Assembly (NCBI RefSeq): GCF_050113715.1
Contig: NZ_JBNJQR010000009.1
Span: forward strand, 124,001-188,000
Length of the DNA stretch: 64,000 nt
Reading direction: 5' to 3'
From: Brevibacillus_H ginsengisoli
Lineage (GTDB): Bacteria > Bacillota > Bacilli > Brevibacillales > Brevibacillaceae
The notes under the pieces are model-generated. The model was not told the DNA's origin. It was given only the letters and a program-made list of their open reading frames with translations, and searched no databases. This document shows, piece by piece, positions 16,352-25,675 of this stretch. The position numbers were made by a program, and so were the translations under genes. Within the stretch, counting starts at the first letter, position 1. Every line of letters starts with the position of its first letter.

Positions 16352-16399
16352 AAAGAGGGCGTCCCCAAGTGGCAAACTACTTGTGGGACACCCTCTTTT
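16352..16399. terminator. Strong terminator hairpin
   Basis: A long stem AAAGAGGG-C-GTCCC-C-AAGT with its near-perfect complement (16352-16399), A-run and T-run on the two sides. It ends the minus-strand 431-residue gene. Confidence 0.88.
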
Positions 16400-16408
16400 G
16401 GCGTTTGT

Positions 16409-17704
16409 CTATCTAACTAATGTACGATTAAGGATCTGTAGGAAGTCATCGACGTGCTTGTTTAATTTCTCAGACTCTTCTTTTCCGTGCAACTTAGAAG
16501 CAAGTCGCTTTAAATCGGTATCGGAGATTGATTTCAAGCCATCTTTAACTTTATCTAACAATTTATTCAGCTTCTCGAGAGAGATTGTTTTATCTCCTTT
16601 GCCCAAGGTACTCTTTTTAAACAATTTATCGAATTCACTTTGTAGATCAGCATTGTCGAATTTGATGCTAACCTTTTTCTTTACGCCCTTAGCATCAACT
16701 AAATAGAATGCCGATTTATCATCATGACTAGTGGCGTCCTGAATCATGAGTTTGCCTTTATATGTGCCGACGTTGATCTCAAATGGATGTTTTCCATAAT
16801 GAAAGAGATCTTCTGGATTTGTTTTTTTCGGTGGGTAGTTCCTAACGTTCACCTGCTGATGGATCATATCACTATAACGTTTGCCTAATGACTTGATTTT
16901 ATTTTGGAAGGTTTCCATCAGGGTGTCCTTAATACCGCTCGGTAATCCATCTAGTGACCGGGACAGAAAATCAAGGGGACTGTTCAGCCAATTATTCATA
17001 TCAGTTACATAACGATTGACTTTTTCATCTGTAATGAAGCCTTGTTCATCGTGAATACTGTTCTCGATCTCTTTCATGTAATCTTCCGAATCAGCGGTAA
17101 AGGCTTTTTCGAAGTCTGCATAGAAGCTCTTGGCGGCAACATTAGCCGATCGATTATCACGGATAAGGGTATCGATTCCCTGCCATAAACTCGTTCCAAT
17201 TCCTTTTGCGCCAAACATGAGTTGATAGTCTTGTTTTATGTAGGTATTGGCTTCATCGAATGTTGCCGGATCTAAGAGAGCTGAAGTAAAGGCATCATTG
17301 ATCTCGGAAAACCGATCCGCTAACCACTGATAATGTTGGTCTCGAAGCTGAGCAACTTCCTGCTCGGTTATCCCATCTCGATCTTGATCTATACGATCCA
17401 CGATAGAACCTATGTACTCCTTTGTGGCCTGACCCAAATACTCCAGCCACTCGGTATTAATCTCAGAGGGTACTGTGGAGGTTGGAATAAATCCATTCGT
17501 GCTCGTAGTGGCAAGAGTAGCCTGTGGTCGGGAGTATAGATAAGAGGTTGGTGTACTGGAAGCTGAATCACTGCCCTTTTCATAGACAGCGACTACTTCT
17601 TGTTGAGTGAGTGCCGACTCTACTGTCGTGCTTGTCTGAGGAGATTTGGTAAACGTAGAGTAGGATCGAGTAATGGTGGGGGGAAACAAAGAATGGATTC
17701 TCAC
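16409..17704 (-). CDS. Hypothetical protein, 431 aa, EF-hand-like motif
   Basis: I do not recognise the family. The GTG start follows AGGAG. There is no signal peptide or membrane segment. Residues ~1-80 are Ser/Thr/Pro-rich and probably disordered. Residues ~95-120 contain DRIDQDRDGITEQEV, which looks like a calcium-binding EF-hand or dockerin loop one residue short of the classic spacing. The middle is helical with Trp/Tyr-rich segments. The C-terminus is lysine-rich (KKKVSIKFDNADL, LDKVKDGLKSISD). The arrangement suggests a structural or surface-associated protein, but that is inference. It is monocistronic, divergent from a GNAT gene. Confidence 0.7.
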   Translation of the reverse strand: MRIHSLFPPTITRSYSTFTKSPQTSTTVESALTQQEVVAVYEKGSDSASSTPTSYLYSRPQATLATTSTNGFIPTSTVPSEINTEWLEYLGQATKEYIGSIVDRIDQDRDGITEQEVAQLRDQHYQWLADRFSEINDAFTSALLDPATFDEANTYIKQDYQLMFGAKGIGTSLWQGIDTLIRDNRSANVAAKSFYADFEKAFTADSEDYMKEIENSIHDEQGFITDEKVNRYVTDMNNWLNSPLDFLSRSLDGLPSGIKDTLMETFQNKIKSLGKRYSDMIHQQVNVRNYPPKKTNPEDLFHYGKHPFEINVGTYKGKLMIQDATSHDDKSAFYLVDAKGVKKKVSIKFDNADLQSEFDKLFKKSTLGKGDKTISLEKLNKLLDKVKDGLKSISDTDLKRLASKLHGKEESEKLNKHVDDFLQILNRTLVR

Positions 17705-17915
17705 CTAAATCGCTCCTATCTGATGCAAATAAACAAAAAAAGTAAACTACTCTAATTCTACTGGACTTTATTTTGTATGATCAAGTTAATTTAAACAAAA
17801 AATATTATTTGAATCTACCAACTTATCTGATAATTTACACACAAACAAATTTTCCCTATCTCCTGTCTGGAAAAGTATGATAGGATTTCTATGGAGAAAG
17901 GATGGTTGAGACTTC

Positions 17916-18494
17916 ATGATACGTCCAGCTAGACCAGATGACAAAAGAGAAGCGGCAAGATTGCTACTTGATGCGATTCATGACATAGCGTACACATTAA
18001 CAGGGGCTTCAACGGAACCGGAAGTCCTTGAGGGTCTTCAATATTGGTTTGTCCAACAAGGAAATCGGATAAGCTACGAGAATACCTTGGTGAAAGAAAT
18101 CAATGGTCAGGTAGTTGGCTTGGTAGTTTTTTACCATGGTCGAGCTGCCGAAATGCTAGATAAACCAATTGTAGAGAGACTTCGCCGTTTATTTCAGAAT
18201 CCAGAGATCACTATTGATAAAGAGGCGGATGAAGATGAGTGGTACATTGATACCCTATCTGTCTCTCCTGACTACCGTGGTCGAGGTATCGGATCGGAAT
18301 TAATTCAAGCAGTTGAAAACCACGTGAAGCGTTTTGATCAAGAGGATGGCAAGGTAGCTCTCAATGTGGATCAAACCAACGAGAAGGCTCATCGATTATA
18401 TAGAAAATTAGGGTTTGTGGCTGATAAAGAAATTATGATTAATAATCACCCGTATGCGCATATGGTCACGTATCTGATACAACCTGTTCGCTAA
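17916..18494 (+). CDS. GNAT-family N-acetyltransferase
   Basis: 192 residues. The acetyl-CoA-binding signature is clear: IDTLSVSPDYRGRGIGSELI (motif A), then NEKAHRLYRKLGF (motif B). The acceptor is unknown. GGAGAAAGGATGG lies ahead of the ATG. It is followed by a terminator. Confidence 0.88.
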   Translation: MIRPARPDDKREAARLLLDAIHDIAYTLTGASTEPEVLEGLQYWFVQQGNRISYENTLVKEINGQVVGLVVFYHGRAAEMLDKPIVERLRRLFQNPEITIDKEADEDEWYIDTLSVSPDYRGRGIGSELIQAVENHVKRFDQEDGKVALNVDQTNEKAHRLYRKLGFVADKEIMINNHPYAHMVTYLIQPVR

Positions 18495-18538
18495 AACTCT
18501 TTCTTCACGAGGGGATTACGGGGGAAAATAAAAAAGTT

Positions 18539-18574
18539 GAAAAAAGGGCTCGCATACGCTTCAGCCCTTTTTTC
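18539..18574 (+). terminator. Terminator after the GNAT gene
   Basis: AAAAAAGGGCT/AGCCCTTTTTT stem with a 12-base loop. Useful for both strands, since the YjcZ gene converges on it. Confidence 0.88.
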
Positions 18575-18622
18575 ATATGTGTTGTGTTTCATGTAGGTCG
18601 GTTGAGATGAGCTGAAAAGGAA

Positions 18623-18730
18623 TTAGTTTTCGCTTGCGCCAACGATGACCAGCAGGATGAACAACACAAGGATCAAAACGAACTCATCTTCGAAGCAGCC
18701 GTTGAAAAGGGAACTCATAATTTGGATCAT
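18623..18730 (-). CDS. YjcZ-family small spore protein
   Basis: 35 codons. The product has a short polar N-terminus with CFEDEF and one hydrophobic helix, LILVLFILLVIVG, before the end. This FxLILVLFILLVIVG pattern defines the YjcZ/YhaO family of tiny sporulation proteins made in large amount in many Bacillota spores. GAAAGGA sits very close to the first ATG; the second ATG (18718) is an alternative start. It is isolated between convergent and divergent neighbours. Confidence 0.8.
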   Translation of the reverse strand: MIQIMSSLFNGCFEDEFVLILVLFILLVIVGASEN

Positions 18731-18914
18731 TCCTTTCAGGAGGAGTTGAATTGGGTTATCCCTTAACAACATATTCCTTCAGGGGGGAATGCGTAATGTG
18801 CATTCGCCTATTTTTTTGAAAATAATTATTCATCCATCAGCAGAACCACCAACTCAACATGCGACTCTAGACTGTCGGCGTATGATTACTGAACCCGAAT
18901 CTCTATACTGGAGC

Positions 18915-18940
18915 TACAAAATGGTTTACAATATTTTGTA
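18915..18940. promoter_or_regulatory. Inverted repeat ahead of the second GNAT gene
   Basis: TACAAAAT (18915-18922) and ATTTTGTA (18933-18940) form a perfect 8-bp inverted repeat in the promoter region of the gene at 18967. It is a candidate operator; no regulator is adjacent. Confidence 0.4.
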
Positions 18941-18966
18941 ATTACAGAGAAAAGGTGGGATCACCA

Positions 18967-19425
18967 GTGATAAAACGATTGTTAGTAGAGGAGCAGGAGA
19001 CAGCGAAGAGAATATGGGAGCTTCAAATTCCATCCTATGAAGTTGAAGCGAACCTGATAAACTTTTTCGAAATTCCGCCATTGCGTGAAACTGTAGAGGA
19101 TTTGCAGAAGTGCGGTGAAATCTTTTATGGGTTGTGGATGGATGATGAACTGGCTGGAGCTATTTCTTACAAGCGGGAAGAAAATACGTTGGATATTCAT
19201 CGCATGATGGTTCATCCAAGACATTTTCGCAAGGGAGTTGCCAGTCGTCTGGTAGAGTATGTAGAACAAATAGAGGAGGGAATAGAGGAAATTCTGGTTT
19301 CCACGGGATCCAAGAATACCCCGGCCGTAAACTTGTACAAGCGTTATGGCTTCGAGCCAATCGGTGAACTTGAAATAGCCCCGGGAGTTAAGCTCATGAA
19401 CTTTAGAAAAAGGTTGGAGAAGTGA
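18967..19425 (+). CDS. GNAT-family N-acetyltransferase
   Basis: 152 residues. Motif A is IHRMMVHPRHFRKGVASRLV and motif B is NTPAVNLYKRYGF. The Q/RxxGxG/A core is RKGVAS, slightly divergent but functional-looking. The GTG at 18967 follows AAAGGTGG at good spacing. The substrate is unknown. Confidence 0.85.
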   Translation: MIKRLLVEEQETAKRIWELQIPSYEVEANLINFFEIPPLRETVEDLQKCGEIFYGLWMDDELAGAISYKREENTLDIHRMMVHPRHFRKGVASRLVEYVEQIEEGIEEILVSTGSKNTPAVNLYKRYGFEPIGELEIAPGVKLMNFRKRLEK

Positions 19426-19440
19426 TCGGAACTCAAGCGT

Positions 19441-19473
19441 AAAAAAAGAACAGGTCAATTGAACCTGTTCTTT
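19441..19473. terminator. Terminator between GNAT gene and coaA
   Basis: Perfect 11-bp stem AAAGAACAGGT/ACCTGTTCTTT. The A-run at 19441-19447 becomes a T-run for the minus-strand coaA transcript. Confidence 0.9.
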
Positions 19474-20419
19474 ATATTTTACGAAGATGAATATTAGAGA
19501 CGAGATGATTTTTCCCTTTTTCCAAAATGAGGTCAGCGCGGTACTTTGTTGGCAAGATGTTTTCGACCAGATTCAACGCGTTGATTTCTCGCCAGATACC
19601 TGCAGCAATCTCAGTAGCTTCCTCATTCGATAGATTAGCATACCGATGAAAATAAGATTGCGGGTTGGAGAATGCTGTGTGGCGCAAAATTTTGAACCGT
19701 TCAACATACCAGCGGAAAATGTCTTCCTCATTCGCGTCTACATATATGGAGAAATCAAAGAAATCCGAGACAAAAACTTGCGGAATGTGTATGGAACGAC
19801 TATCCGAATCGGTTTGCAAGACGTTAAGGCCCTCTACAATCACAATATCCGGCTTCTCTATCACGAGCCTCTCATCAGGGAGAATGTCATACGCCAAATG
19901 GGAGTATACCGGTGCTGTTACTTTCGATTTGCCGGACTTGATATCTGCCAAGAATTGAATAAGGGCGCGAATATCGTAGCTCTCAGGGAATCCTTTTCGC
20001 TTCATCAGACCGCGTTGCTCCAAGATGCGGTTCGGGTAAAGGAAACCGTCTGTGGTAACAAGAGCTACCTTGGGATGATTGTGCCAACGAGATAACAAGG
20101 CTTGTAGAATTCGAGCCGTCGTGCTTTTTCCAACCGCTACGCTTCCGGCAACTCCAATGATGTAGGGAACCTTCTCGGTCTGATTGCCCAAGAACAGGTG
20201 AGTAGCGCCGTACAACTCCTGCGTTGCTTCAACATACAAGTTAAGCAAGCGGGACAGGGGCAAGTAAATTTCAGTAATCTCTTTGAGAGAGAGATCTTCG
20301 TTAATCCCTTGAAGGCTGGTTACATCTTCTTCTGATAGTGAAAGCGGAGTCGCTTCCCGTAAACCTTCCCATTTTTCCCTAGTAAAGTTAATATAAGGAG
20401 AATAAAATTTGGTGGACAT
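19472..20419 (-). CDS. coaA: Pantothenate kinase type I
   Basis: 315 residues, the usual length. Walker A GSVAVGKST is at 92-100, followed by VALVTTDGFLYPN and DIVIVEGLNVLQ, all diagnostic of type I CoaA. It phosphorylates pantothenate, the first and feedback-regulated step of coenzyme A synthesis, in the cytoplasm. AAAAGGGG precedes the ATG. Monocistronic. Confidence 0.95.
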   Translation of the reverse strand: MSTKFYSPYINFTREKWEGLREATPLSLSEEDVTSLQGINEDLSLKEITEIYLPLSRLLNLYVEATQELYGATHLFLGNQTEKVPYIIGVAGSVAVGKSTTARILQALLSRWHNHPKVALVTTDGFLYPNRILEQRGLMKRKGFPESYDIRALIQFLADIKSGKSKVTAPVYSHLAYDILPDERLVIEKPDIVIVEGLNVLQTDSDSRSIHIPQVFVSDFFDFSIYVDANEEDIFRWYVERFKILRHTAFSNPQSYFHRYANLSNEEATEIAAGIWREINALNLVENILPTKYRADLILEKGKNHLVSNIHLRKI

Positions 20420-20607
20420 GAATAAATCCCCTTTTCGAGATTTGTACGAGCATTATAACATAGATGAAGAATAAGTAACATGTGACAAGGTGTTCAACCG
20501 CACTAGAAACCCATGAACCTTGACTAGCCGTAGGAAACATTTGTCATGTACCCTGCGTCATAGGTACATCAGATGGATTTCACAATTTAATGAATGAGGG
20601 GGATTCC

Positions 20608-21936
20608 ATGAAAAAAGTAATTGGGTTGACCGTTGCGTGTTCACTTTTATCAGCGGGTTATGCTAGTGCTCATACCCAGCCGGTGATGCCTTTACAAGAA
20701 GGCAAGCAAATTGCTGCCCCTATGCCTCCGCTGCAAGATTTCCCCGTTCCTAAGCTGTATATCATCGGTCAGGATAATCATTACGGATATATTAATAGTA
20801 AAGGGAAAGTCATTGTAGAGATGAAATATCAGCAGGCAGGGCAATTCTCGGAGGGGCTTGCCTTCGTCGCGAAAGAAGTTAATGGGCATTTAAAATACGG
20901 TTTTATCAATGCGAGCGGCAAAGAAGTGATTCCGTTGCAATATGACTACGCGGCTGATTTTCACGAAGGTTTAGCCCTCGTAAAAGTTGACAATCAATTC
21001 GGATATATCAATAAACAAGGAAAAATGGAAATTAAACCTGCCTATCACAATGCCAACAGCTTTGTGGAAGGAATGGCGCTTGTTGTGACAGAAAACGACA
21101 AAGGCTGGCTTGAAACCAGCTACATCAACCATGCTGGCAAAAAGATGGTTTCATCGTCGCAATTTTCCGCTTTGGAGGATTTTGATCTAGGTGTAGCCAA
21201 AGTCGAATTGTACAACCCAATCTTAAACATTCCTGCCTATATTAATCGATATGGAGAAATTATCTGGAAACAGAACCTCAAGGATATTCGGGTGCTCAAA
21301 CAGGACAATGCGCCGAAGATGAATCAGGCATTTACGCTGCCGTTGCCGTCTAATGATTGGACGAAGAAACTGCAAGGACTAGATGCCCAAGCAAAAGCGC
21401 TCGAGCAGTTAAGCCCGAATGTCAAGGTCATCCTCAATCAGTTTGCGCCATCCGACTATCTTCAACAGTTGGGGCTTAACGAAGCTCAGATCAAACAGCA
21501 AGCAGGACTCGTGATGGCAAGAGATGTCTCTATTTTGTTTTACGAAAAGCCAATCCGAGGTACTGGAGCAGTGGCGGCAACCCAACAGCAGACTGTGGGA
21601 ACCTGGAAAGCTCGCCTGTTCTACCTCGTAGATTCAAAAGGAAACGCGAAATCTTTCTTGTTCGAGAGAAATTATCATAGCACCGATCCGCATGACGGGG
21701 ATGAAGAAAAAGCTCCGACAGCAGAAGAGAAGCGCCGAGACGAGGTAACCTCTAAGCTATACGAGTTTCTGTATCAAAAGTATGTCACAGAAGTTAAGAA
21801 AGCGTTGAATCTTCCCGCCAGTGACAATTGGACATGGGAATACAACAATGGAACCTTGTTGCTTCAACAAGCGGATGGTTGTGGAGAAAGTGCGGAGACA
21901 TATCGATTCATACCAGCTAATCTCCCTGTTCAGTGA
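20608..21936 (+). CDS. Secreted WG-repeat protein
   Basis: 442 residues. A signal peptide (MKKVIGLTVACSLLSAGYASA) is followed by four to five WG repeats, e.g. YGYINSKGKVIVEMKYQQAG, YGFINASGKEVIPLQYDYA and FGYINKQGKMEIKPAY (~50-200). The C-terminal ~200 residues match no domain I recognise; they end with a Cys/Gly-containing tail. WG-repeat proteins are extracellular and of unsettled function. GAGGGGG fixes the ATG at 20608. Confidence 0.85.
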   Translation: MKKVIGLTVACSLLSAGYASAHTQPVMPLQEGKQIAAPMPPLQDFPVPKLYIIGQDNHYGYINSKGKVIVEMKYQQAGQFSEGLAFVAKEVNGHLKYGFINASGKEVIPLQYDYAADFHEGLALVKVDNQFGYINKQGKMEIKPAYHNANSFVEGMALVVTENDKGWLETSYINHAGKKMVSSSQFSALEDFDLGVAKVELYNPILNIPAYINRYGEIIWKQNLKDIRVLKQDNAPKMNQAFTLPLPSNDWTKKLQGLDAQAKALEQLSPNVKVILNQFAPSDYLQQLGLNEAQIKQQAGLVMARDVSILFYEKPIRGTGAVAATQQQTVGTWKARLFYLVDSKGNAKSFLFERNYHSTDPHDGDEEKAPTAEEKRRDEVTSKLYEFLYQKYVTEVKKALNLPASDNWTWEYNNGTLLLQQADGCGESAETYRFIPANLPVQ

Positions 21937-21968
21937 GTTGTACGAATCCCCAAATATACGACGAGTCA

Positions 21969-22001
21969 AAAAGCACCCCACATTTGATAACGGGTGCTTT
22001 T
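21969..22001 (+). terminator. Terminator after the WG-repeat gene
   Basis: AAAAGCACCC/GGGTGCTTTT, 10 bp, with a 13-base loop. Confidence 0.8.
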
Positions 22002-22009
22002 GACGTTTT

Positions 22010-22040
22010 TTGACAAATTGTAACAACGGCTTGTTACAAT
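22010..22040 (+). promoter_or_regulatory. Promoter with overlapping 10-bp inverted repeat
   Basis: TTGACA (22010-22015) and TACAAT (22035-22040) are separated by a long 19-bp spacer. A perfect inverted repeat ATTGTAACAA/TTGTTACAAT (22017-22026, 22031-22040) covers the spacer and -10. This is a candidate operator controlling the chemoreceptor gene that follows. Confidence 0.5.
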
Positions 22041-22072
22041 GTACCCATCAGTGTCAAAAGGGGTCGAAAAAA

Positions 22073-23764
22073 ATGAGAAGTTCAATACGTTTTAAACTGT
22101 TCAGCGGATTCGGTATCGTTCTTTTACTTCTGATTGTTATTTCCTGTATGGGTTATATTCAAGTGAAGAAGGTTGATCAAACCTATAGTCATTTAGTGGA
22201 AGAAGATGTAAAGCAATTGATCATGACCAAGGATATGGAAGCGAACGCCATCAAAATGTCTCGGGCTGTCAGAGGGTATTTGCTCATGGGAAAAGAGTCC
22301 ATTACAGCAGAGTACCAAGAAGCTCGTGATCAGTTCGTGAAAACTCAGCAAGTGCTTGGACAACTGGAAGCTTCTTCGGAGGAACAGAAAAAATTCGATG
22401 AGATTACACAGGCGCTCCATGATTATGAGGAACTAGCAAATCGGATGTTCGAGTTGAAAAAAGAGAATAAAAATAATGAGGCAGTTGAGATCGCCCTTAA
22501 TCAAGGATCGATTAGCAATAAAGTACTGATTGAGAAACTGAATGAGCTACTTCAATACCAGCAACAAAAGCTAGATAGCGCCAGCGCGGAGACATCTTCA
22601 ACTGTATCTACCATTTTATCCTATATCCTTATCTTAAGCTCCATTGCGGTGATTGCGGGGATACTGGTTTGGCTGATCATAAGCCAGGTAATCTCTGCCC
22701 CGATTAAAAAGGTAGCGTTCATTGCAAGAAGTATAGCCGAAGGGGACCTAAGAGTTGCCGATATTCAGGTGAAGAATCGAGACGAGATTGGAGATTTGGC
22801 TCACTCGTTTAACCAGATGAAAGGCAATTTAAGTGAGTTAATCAGTAGCGTTCATCAAGAGTCGGAACATGTTGCGTCAGCATCAGAGGAGCTATTTGCT
22901 GGAACGCAGCAAGTTACGGCATCCTCCAATGAAATTGCCCAAACGATGCAAGGGGTAGCACAGGGAGCAAGTGCCGCAGCACAATCTGGAGAAGAGGTTG
23001 CGCGTAGTATGGAAGCGACAGCGGCGGATGTTCATCGAATTAGCGAATCGACTGCTTCTGTATCGGAATCGGCTCAATCCACAATGCAGGAAGCGGAACA
23101 AGGAAATCAAGCCATTCAACGCGTACAGCAGCAAATGAGCATTATCTCTCAATCTGTCCAGTCATCGGCAGACTTAATAAAGCAATTAGGCCGGCAATCT
23201 GAAGAGATTGGCCAAATTACCGAAGTGATCACTCAGATTACGTCTCAAACCAATTTGCTGGCGCTGAATGCCGCAATCGAGGCTGCGCGGGCGGGCGAAC
23301 ACGGTCGAGGTTTTGCCGTTGTTGCGGATGAGGTGCGTAAGCTTGCCGAGCAGTCTAATCATTCTGCGGAACAAATCGTTCTTTTAATCCGAGATATTCA
23401 GCAAGGGACGACGAATGCGATTCAATCGATGGCAAGGGGGACTCATGAAGTGGAGGAAGGAGTCACTTTGATCCAGAACGCCGGAGAGTCGTTTGGAAAC
23501 ATATTGTCCGCCATCCAAAAAGTTACGCAAGAGCTTCAAGAGATCTCTGCCGCAACAGAGGAAGTGTCAGCTAGTACGGAGCAAGTTACGCATTCAGTCG
23601 ATGGAATGTTTCAAGCTGCATTGGAAGCGGCAAACCATACACACACCATTTCGTCAACGGCACAGGAACAACTTGCAGCGATGGAGGAAATCAGCACAGT
23701 GGCCGATTCTTTGAGCCGTATGGCTACGAGTTTGCAAGAAACTATCAAACAATTTAAGATTTAA
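22073..23764 (+). CDS. Methyl-accepting chemotaxis protein (4HB sensor)
   Basis: 563 residues. Order: cytoplasmic start, TM1 (~10-32), an extracellular four-helix-bundle-like sensor (~33-185), TM2 (~190-212), HAMP (~213-265), then the signalling domain with the invariant hairpin tip QTNLLALNAAIEAARAGEHG. Helical ligand domains sense small molecules. GGGG before the ATG at 22073 supports that start; an upstream in-frame ATG lies in the promoter. Confidence 0.92.
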   Translation: MRSSIRFKLFSGFGIVLLLLIVISCMGYIQVKKVDQTYSHLVEEDVKQLIMTKDMEANAIKMSRAVRGYLLMGKESITAEYQEARDQFVKTQQVLGQLEASSEEQKKFDEITQALHDYEELANRMFELKKENKNNEAVEIALNQGSISNKVLIEKLNELLQYQQQKLDSASAETSSTVSTILSYILILSSIAVIAGILVWLIISQVISAPIKKVAFIARSIAEGDLRVADIQVKNRDEIGDLAHSFNQMKGNLSELISSVHQESEHVASASEELFAGTQQVTASSNEIAQTMQGVAQGASAAAQSGEEVARSMEATAADVHRISESTASVSESAQSTMQEAEQGNQAIQRVQQQMSIISQSVQSSADLIKQLGRQSEEIGQITEVITQITSQTNLLALNAAIEAARAGEHGRGFAVVADEVRKLAEQSNHSAEQIVLLIRDIQQGTTNAIQSMARGTHEVEEGVTLIQNAGESFGNILSAIQKVTQELQEISAATEEVSASTEQVTHSVDGMFQAALEAANHTHTISSTAQEQLAAMEEISTVADSLSRMATSLQETIKQFKI

Positions 23765-23897
23765 TGAAATTTTGACGGCTGAGCTAATCTGGCTTGGCTT
23801 TTTTGGTAGCCAACTGTTTCAAATGAACTATAATTAGGGTTATGTCTATGTATTTTATTCCATCGCAGGACTGACATATTAAAGTGAGGGATTACAA

Positions 23898-25646
23898 TTG
23901 AAAACGTTGCAGGCGAAGATTCTTATTTTTTTTAGTGTGTTAATTGTTTTAGCTGGAGCCATCTTAAGTTTCGTCATATTCCACTCCTCTTCTCAATTGA
24001 TTGAGAATTCGGTTGGCACACAGGCCATGAATATCGCCTTGAATGTTAGTCATTCGATTAACGTCGAAGATTTTCAGAAGGTCGCTGAACAGTCACGCAA
24101 GGTGAAGGAATTGGGTGGTCCACAGTCTGTGCTACAGATGCCCGAGTATGTACGAATTCGCGAAGAACTAGCAGAACTTAAAAAGATGAATGGACTTAAG
24201 TATTTGTACACCATGGCCGAGGCGAGTCCAGGGGTGAATATGTATGTCGTGGATGGCTACCCAATGGATAACAAGGAAGACGCATCGATGCCTGGTGCTA
24301 TTGAACAAAACTACTATCCCAGTATGGATGCCGCCTTTAAGACAGCTCAGACTCAAATCGGGAGTATGAATAACGATAATTACGGAGCATCCATCTCGAC
24401 TTATGTCCCAATTGTGGATCAAAGCGGCAAGATGGTTGGAATCGTCGGAGCAGATTTCGATGCAACGAACATTTATCAACTAAACCAGAAACAAAGAGTT
24501 CAGATGATGTTGATTACAGGCGGTATTTTACTCTTAACGATTCTAGTGAGCTATATATTTGCCAAATTTTTGGTGAAGCCTTTGCGCAGCTTAACTCAAA
24601 CCGTAGCTCAGGTTCAACAAGGAGATTTAACGGTTCATTTTGAGAAAGGCGGCAAGGATGAGATTGCACAGTTGGGCTTGGCGTTTGAAGAGATGGTGAA
24701 TGATCTCAATACCATGATCAAAGGGATTAATCACAACTCTTATAGTCTGACTCAATCTTCCAATGAGCTGGCTGCGAGCTCCGAAACCGCTTCAGATAGT
24801 ACGAAACAGTTTGTCGATCAGATACAGTCTTTGAAGGAAGATGCTGACAAACAGCTGCGAATCTCGGAAAAGGCGAGCAAGACCTTTAATCAAATGTCAG
24901 TGGAGATCAGACACATTGCTGATTCCGCTTTAGATGTGAATCACATGTCTTCATCGGTTGCCTCCCTGGCCGACCAAGGAAAAAATCAGGTAGCTGAAGC
25001 CACTAGTCAAATATACGCCATTCAGGAAACGCAAAAAGAGTCGTCCGAATTGATGAGACATCTTGGCGAAAGATCAGCCCATATCATCGAAATCGTTGAT
25101 GTTATCTCTGGAATCGCGAAGCAAACCAATATGCTTGCGCTTAATGCTTCCATTGAAGCCGCAAGAGCCGGAGAAGCAGGGAGAGGGTTTGCGGTCGTCG
25201 CCGAGGAAGTACAGAAGCTTGCGGTTGAATCTGCCGGTGCAGCCAGTCGAATCAATGAGCTCGTACAAGACATTCAAATTGCGACAAAACAAGCAACTGT
25301 ACAAATGGAGCACTCCACCGAGCAGATTAATCAAGGGGCGGCTGTTATTGATCATACCGGACAATCTTTCTTGTCGATTATCGATGCCGTTCATGAAGTG
25401 ACCGTTAAAATTGAGGCTGTAACGAATACAACACAAATGCTAGCGTCAAGCAGCAATCAAATGGTTGAATCGTTTAAAGAGGTGGAAGAAACCGCGATGC
25501 ATACCTCGCAAGCCACAGAGGAGTGCAGTCAGTTCGTCAAGCACGAGTTGGCGGTAGTGGAGGCGATCGAAGCGTCAGCAGAGGAACTTACGGCGATGTC
25601 GATACAGTTGCACGAATTAATCAAAAAATTTAAAGTAAGTGAATAA
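23898..25646 (+). CDS. Methyl-accepting chemotaxis protein (Cache-like sensor)
   Basis: 582 residues, TTG start after GTGAGGG. TM1 (~9-30), a periplasm-equivalent Cache-like domain (~35-200, ending STYVPIVDQSGKMVGIVGADFD), TM2 (~203-225), HAMP, and signalling domain with KQTNMLALNASIEAARAGEAG. It is a second receptor in tandem, unlike the first in its sensor domain. Both presumably signal to CheA encoded elsewhere. Confidence 0.92.
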   Translation: MKTLQAKILIFFSVLIVLAGAILSFVIFHSSSQLIENSVGTQAMNIALNVSHSINVEDFQKVAEQSRKVKELGGPQSVLQMPEYVRIREELAELKKMNGLKYLYTMAEASPGVNMYVVDGYPMDNKEDASMPGAIEQNYYPSMDAAFKTAQTQIGSMNNDNYGASISTYVPIVDQSGKMVGIVGADFDATNIYQLNQKQRVQMMLITGGILLLTILVSYIFAKFLVKPLRSLTQTVAQVQQGDLTVHFEKGGKDEIAQLGLAFEEMVNDLNTMIKGINHNSYSLTQSSNELAASSETASDSTKQFVDQIQSLKEDADKQLRISEKASKTFNQMSVEIRHIADSALDVNHMSSSVASLADQGKNQVAEATSQIYAIQETQKESSELMRHLGERSAHIIEIVDVISGIAKQTNMLALNASIEAARAGEAGRGFAVVAEEVQKLAVESAGAASRINELVQDIQIATKQATVQMEHSTEQINQGAAVIDHTGQSFLSIIDAVHEVTVKIEAVTNTTQMLASSSNQMVESFKEVEETAMHTSQATEECSQFVKHELAVVEAIEASAEELTAMSIQLHELIKKFKVSE

Positions 25647-25675
25647 AGTAAAGAATATCTGGAGGTGGCTGTTCA

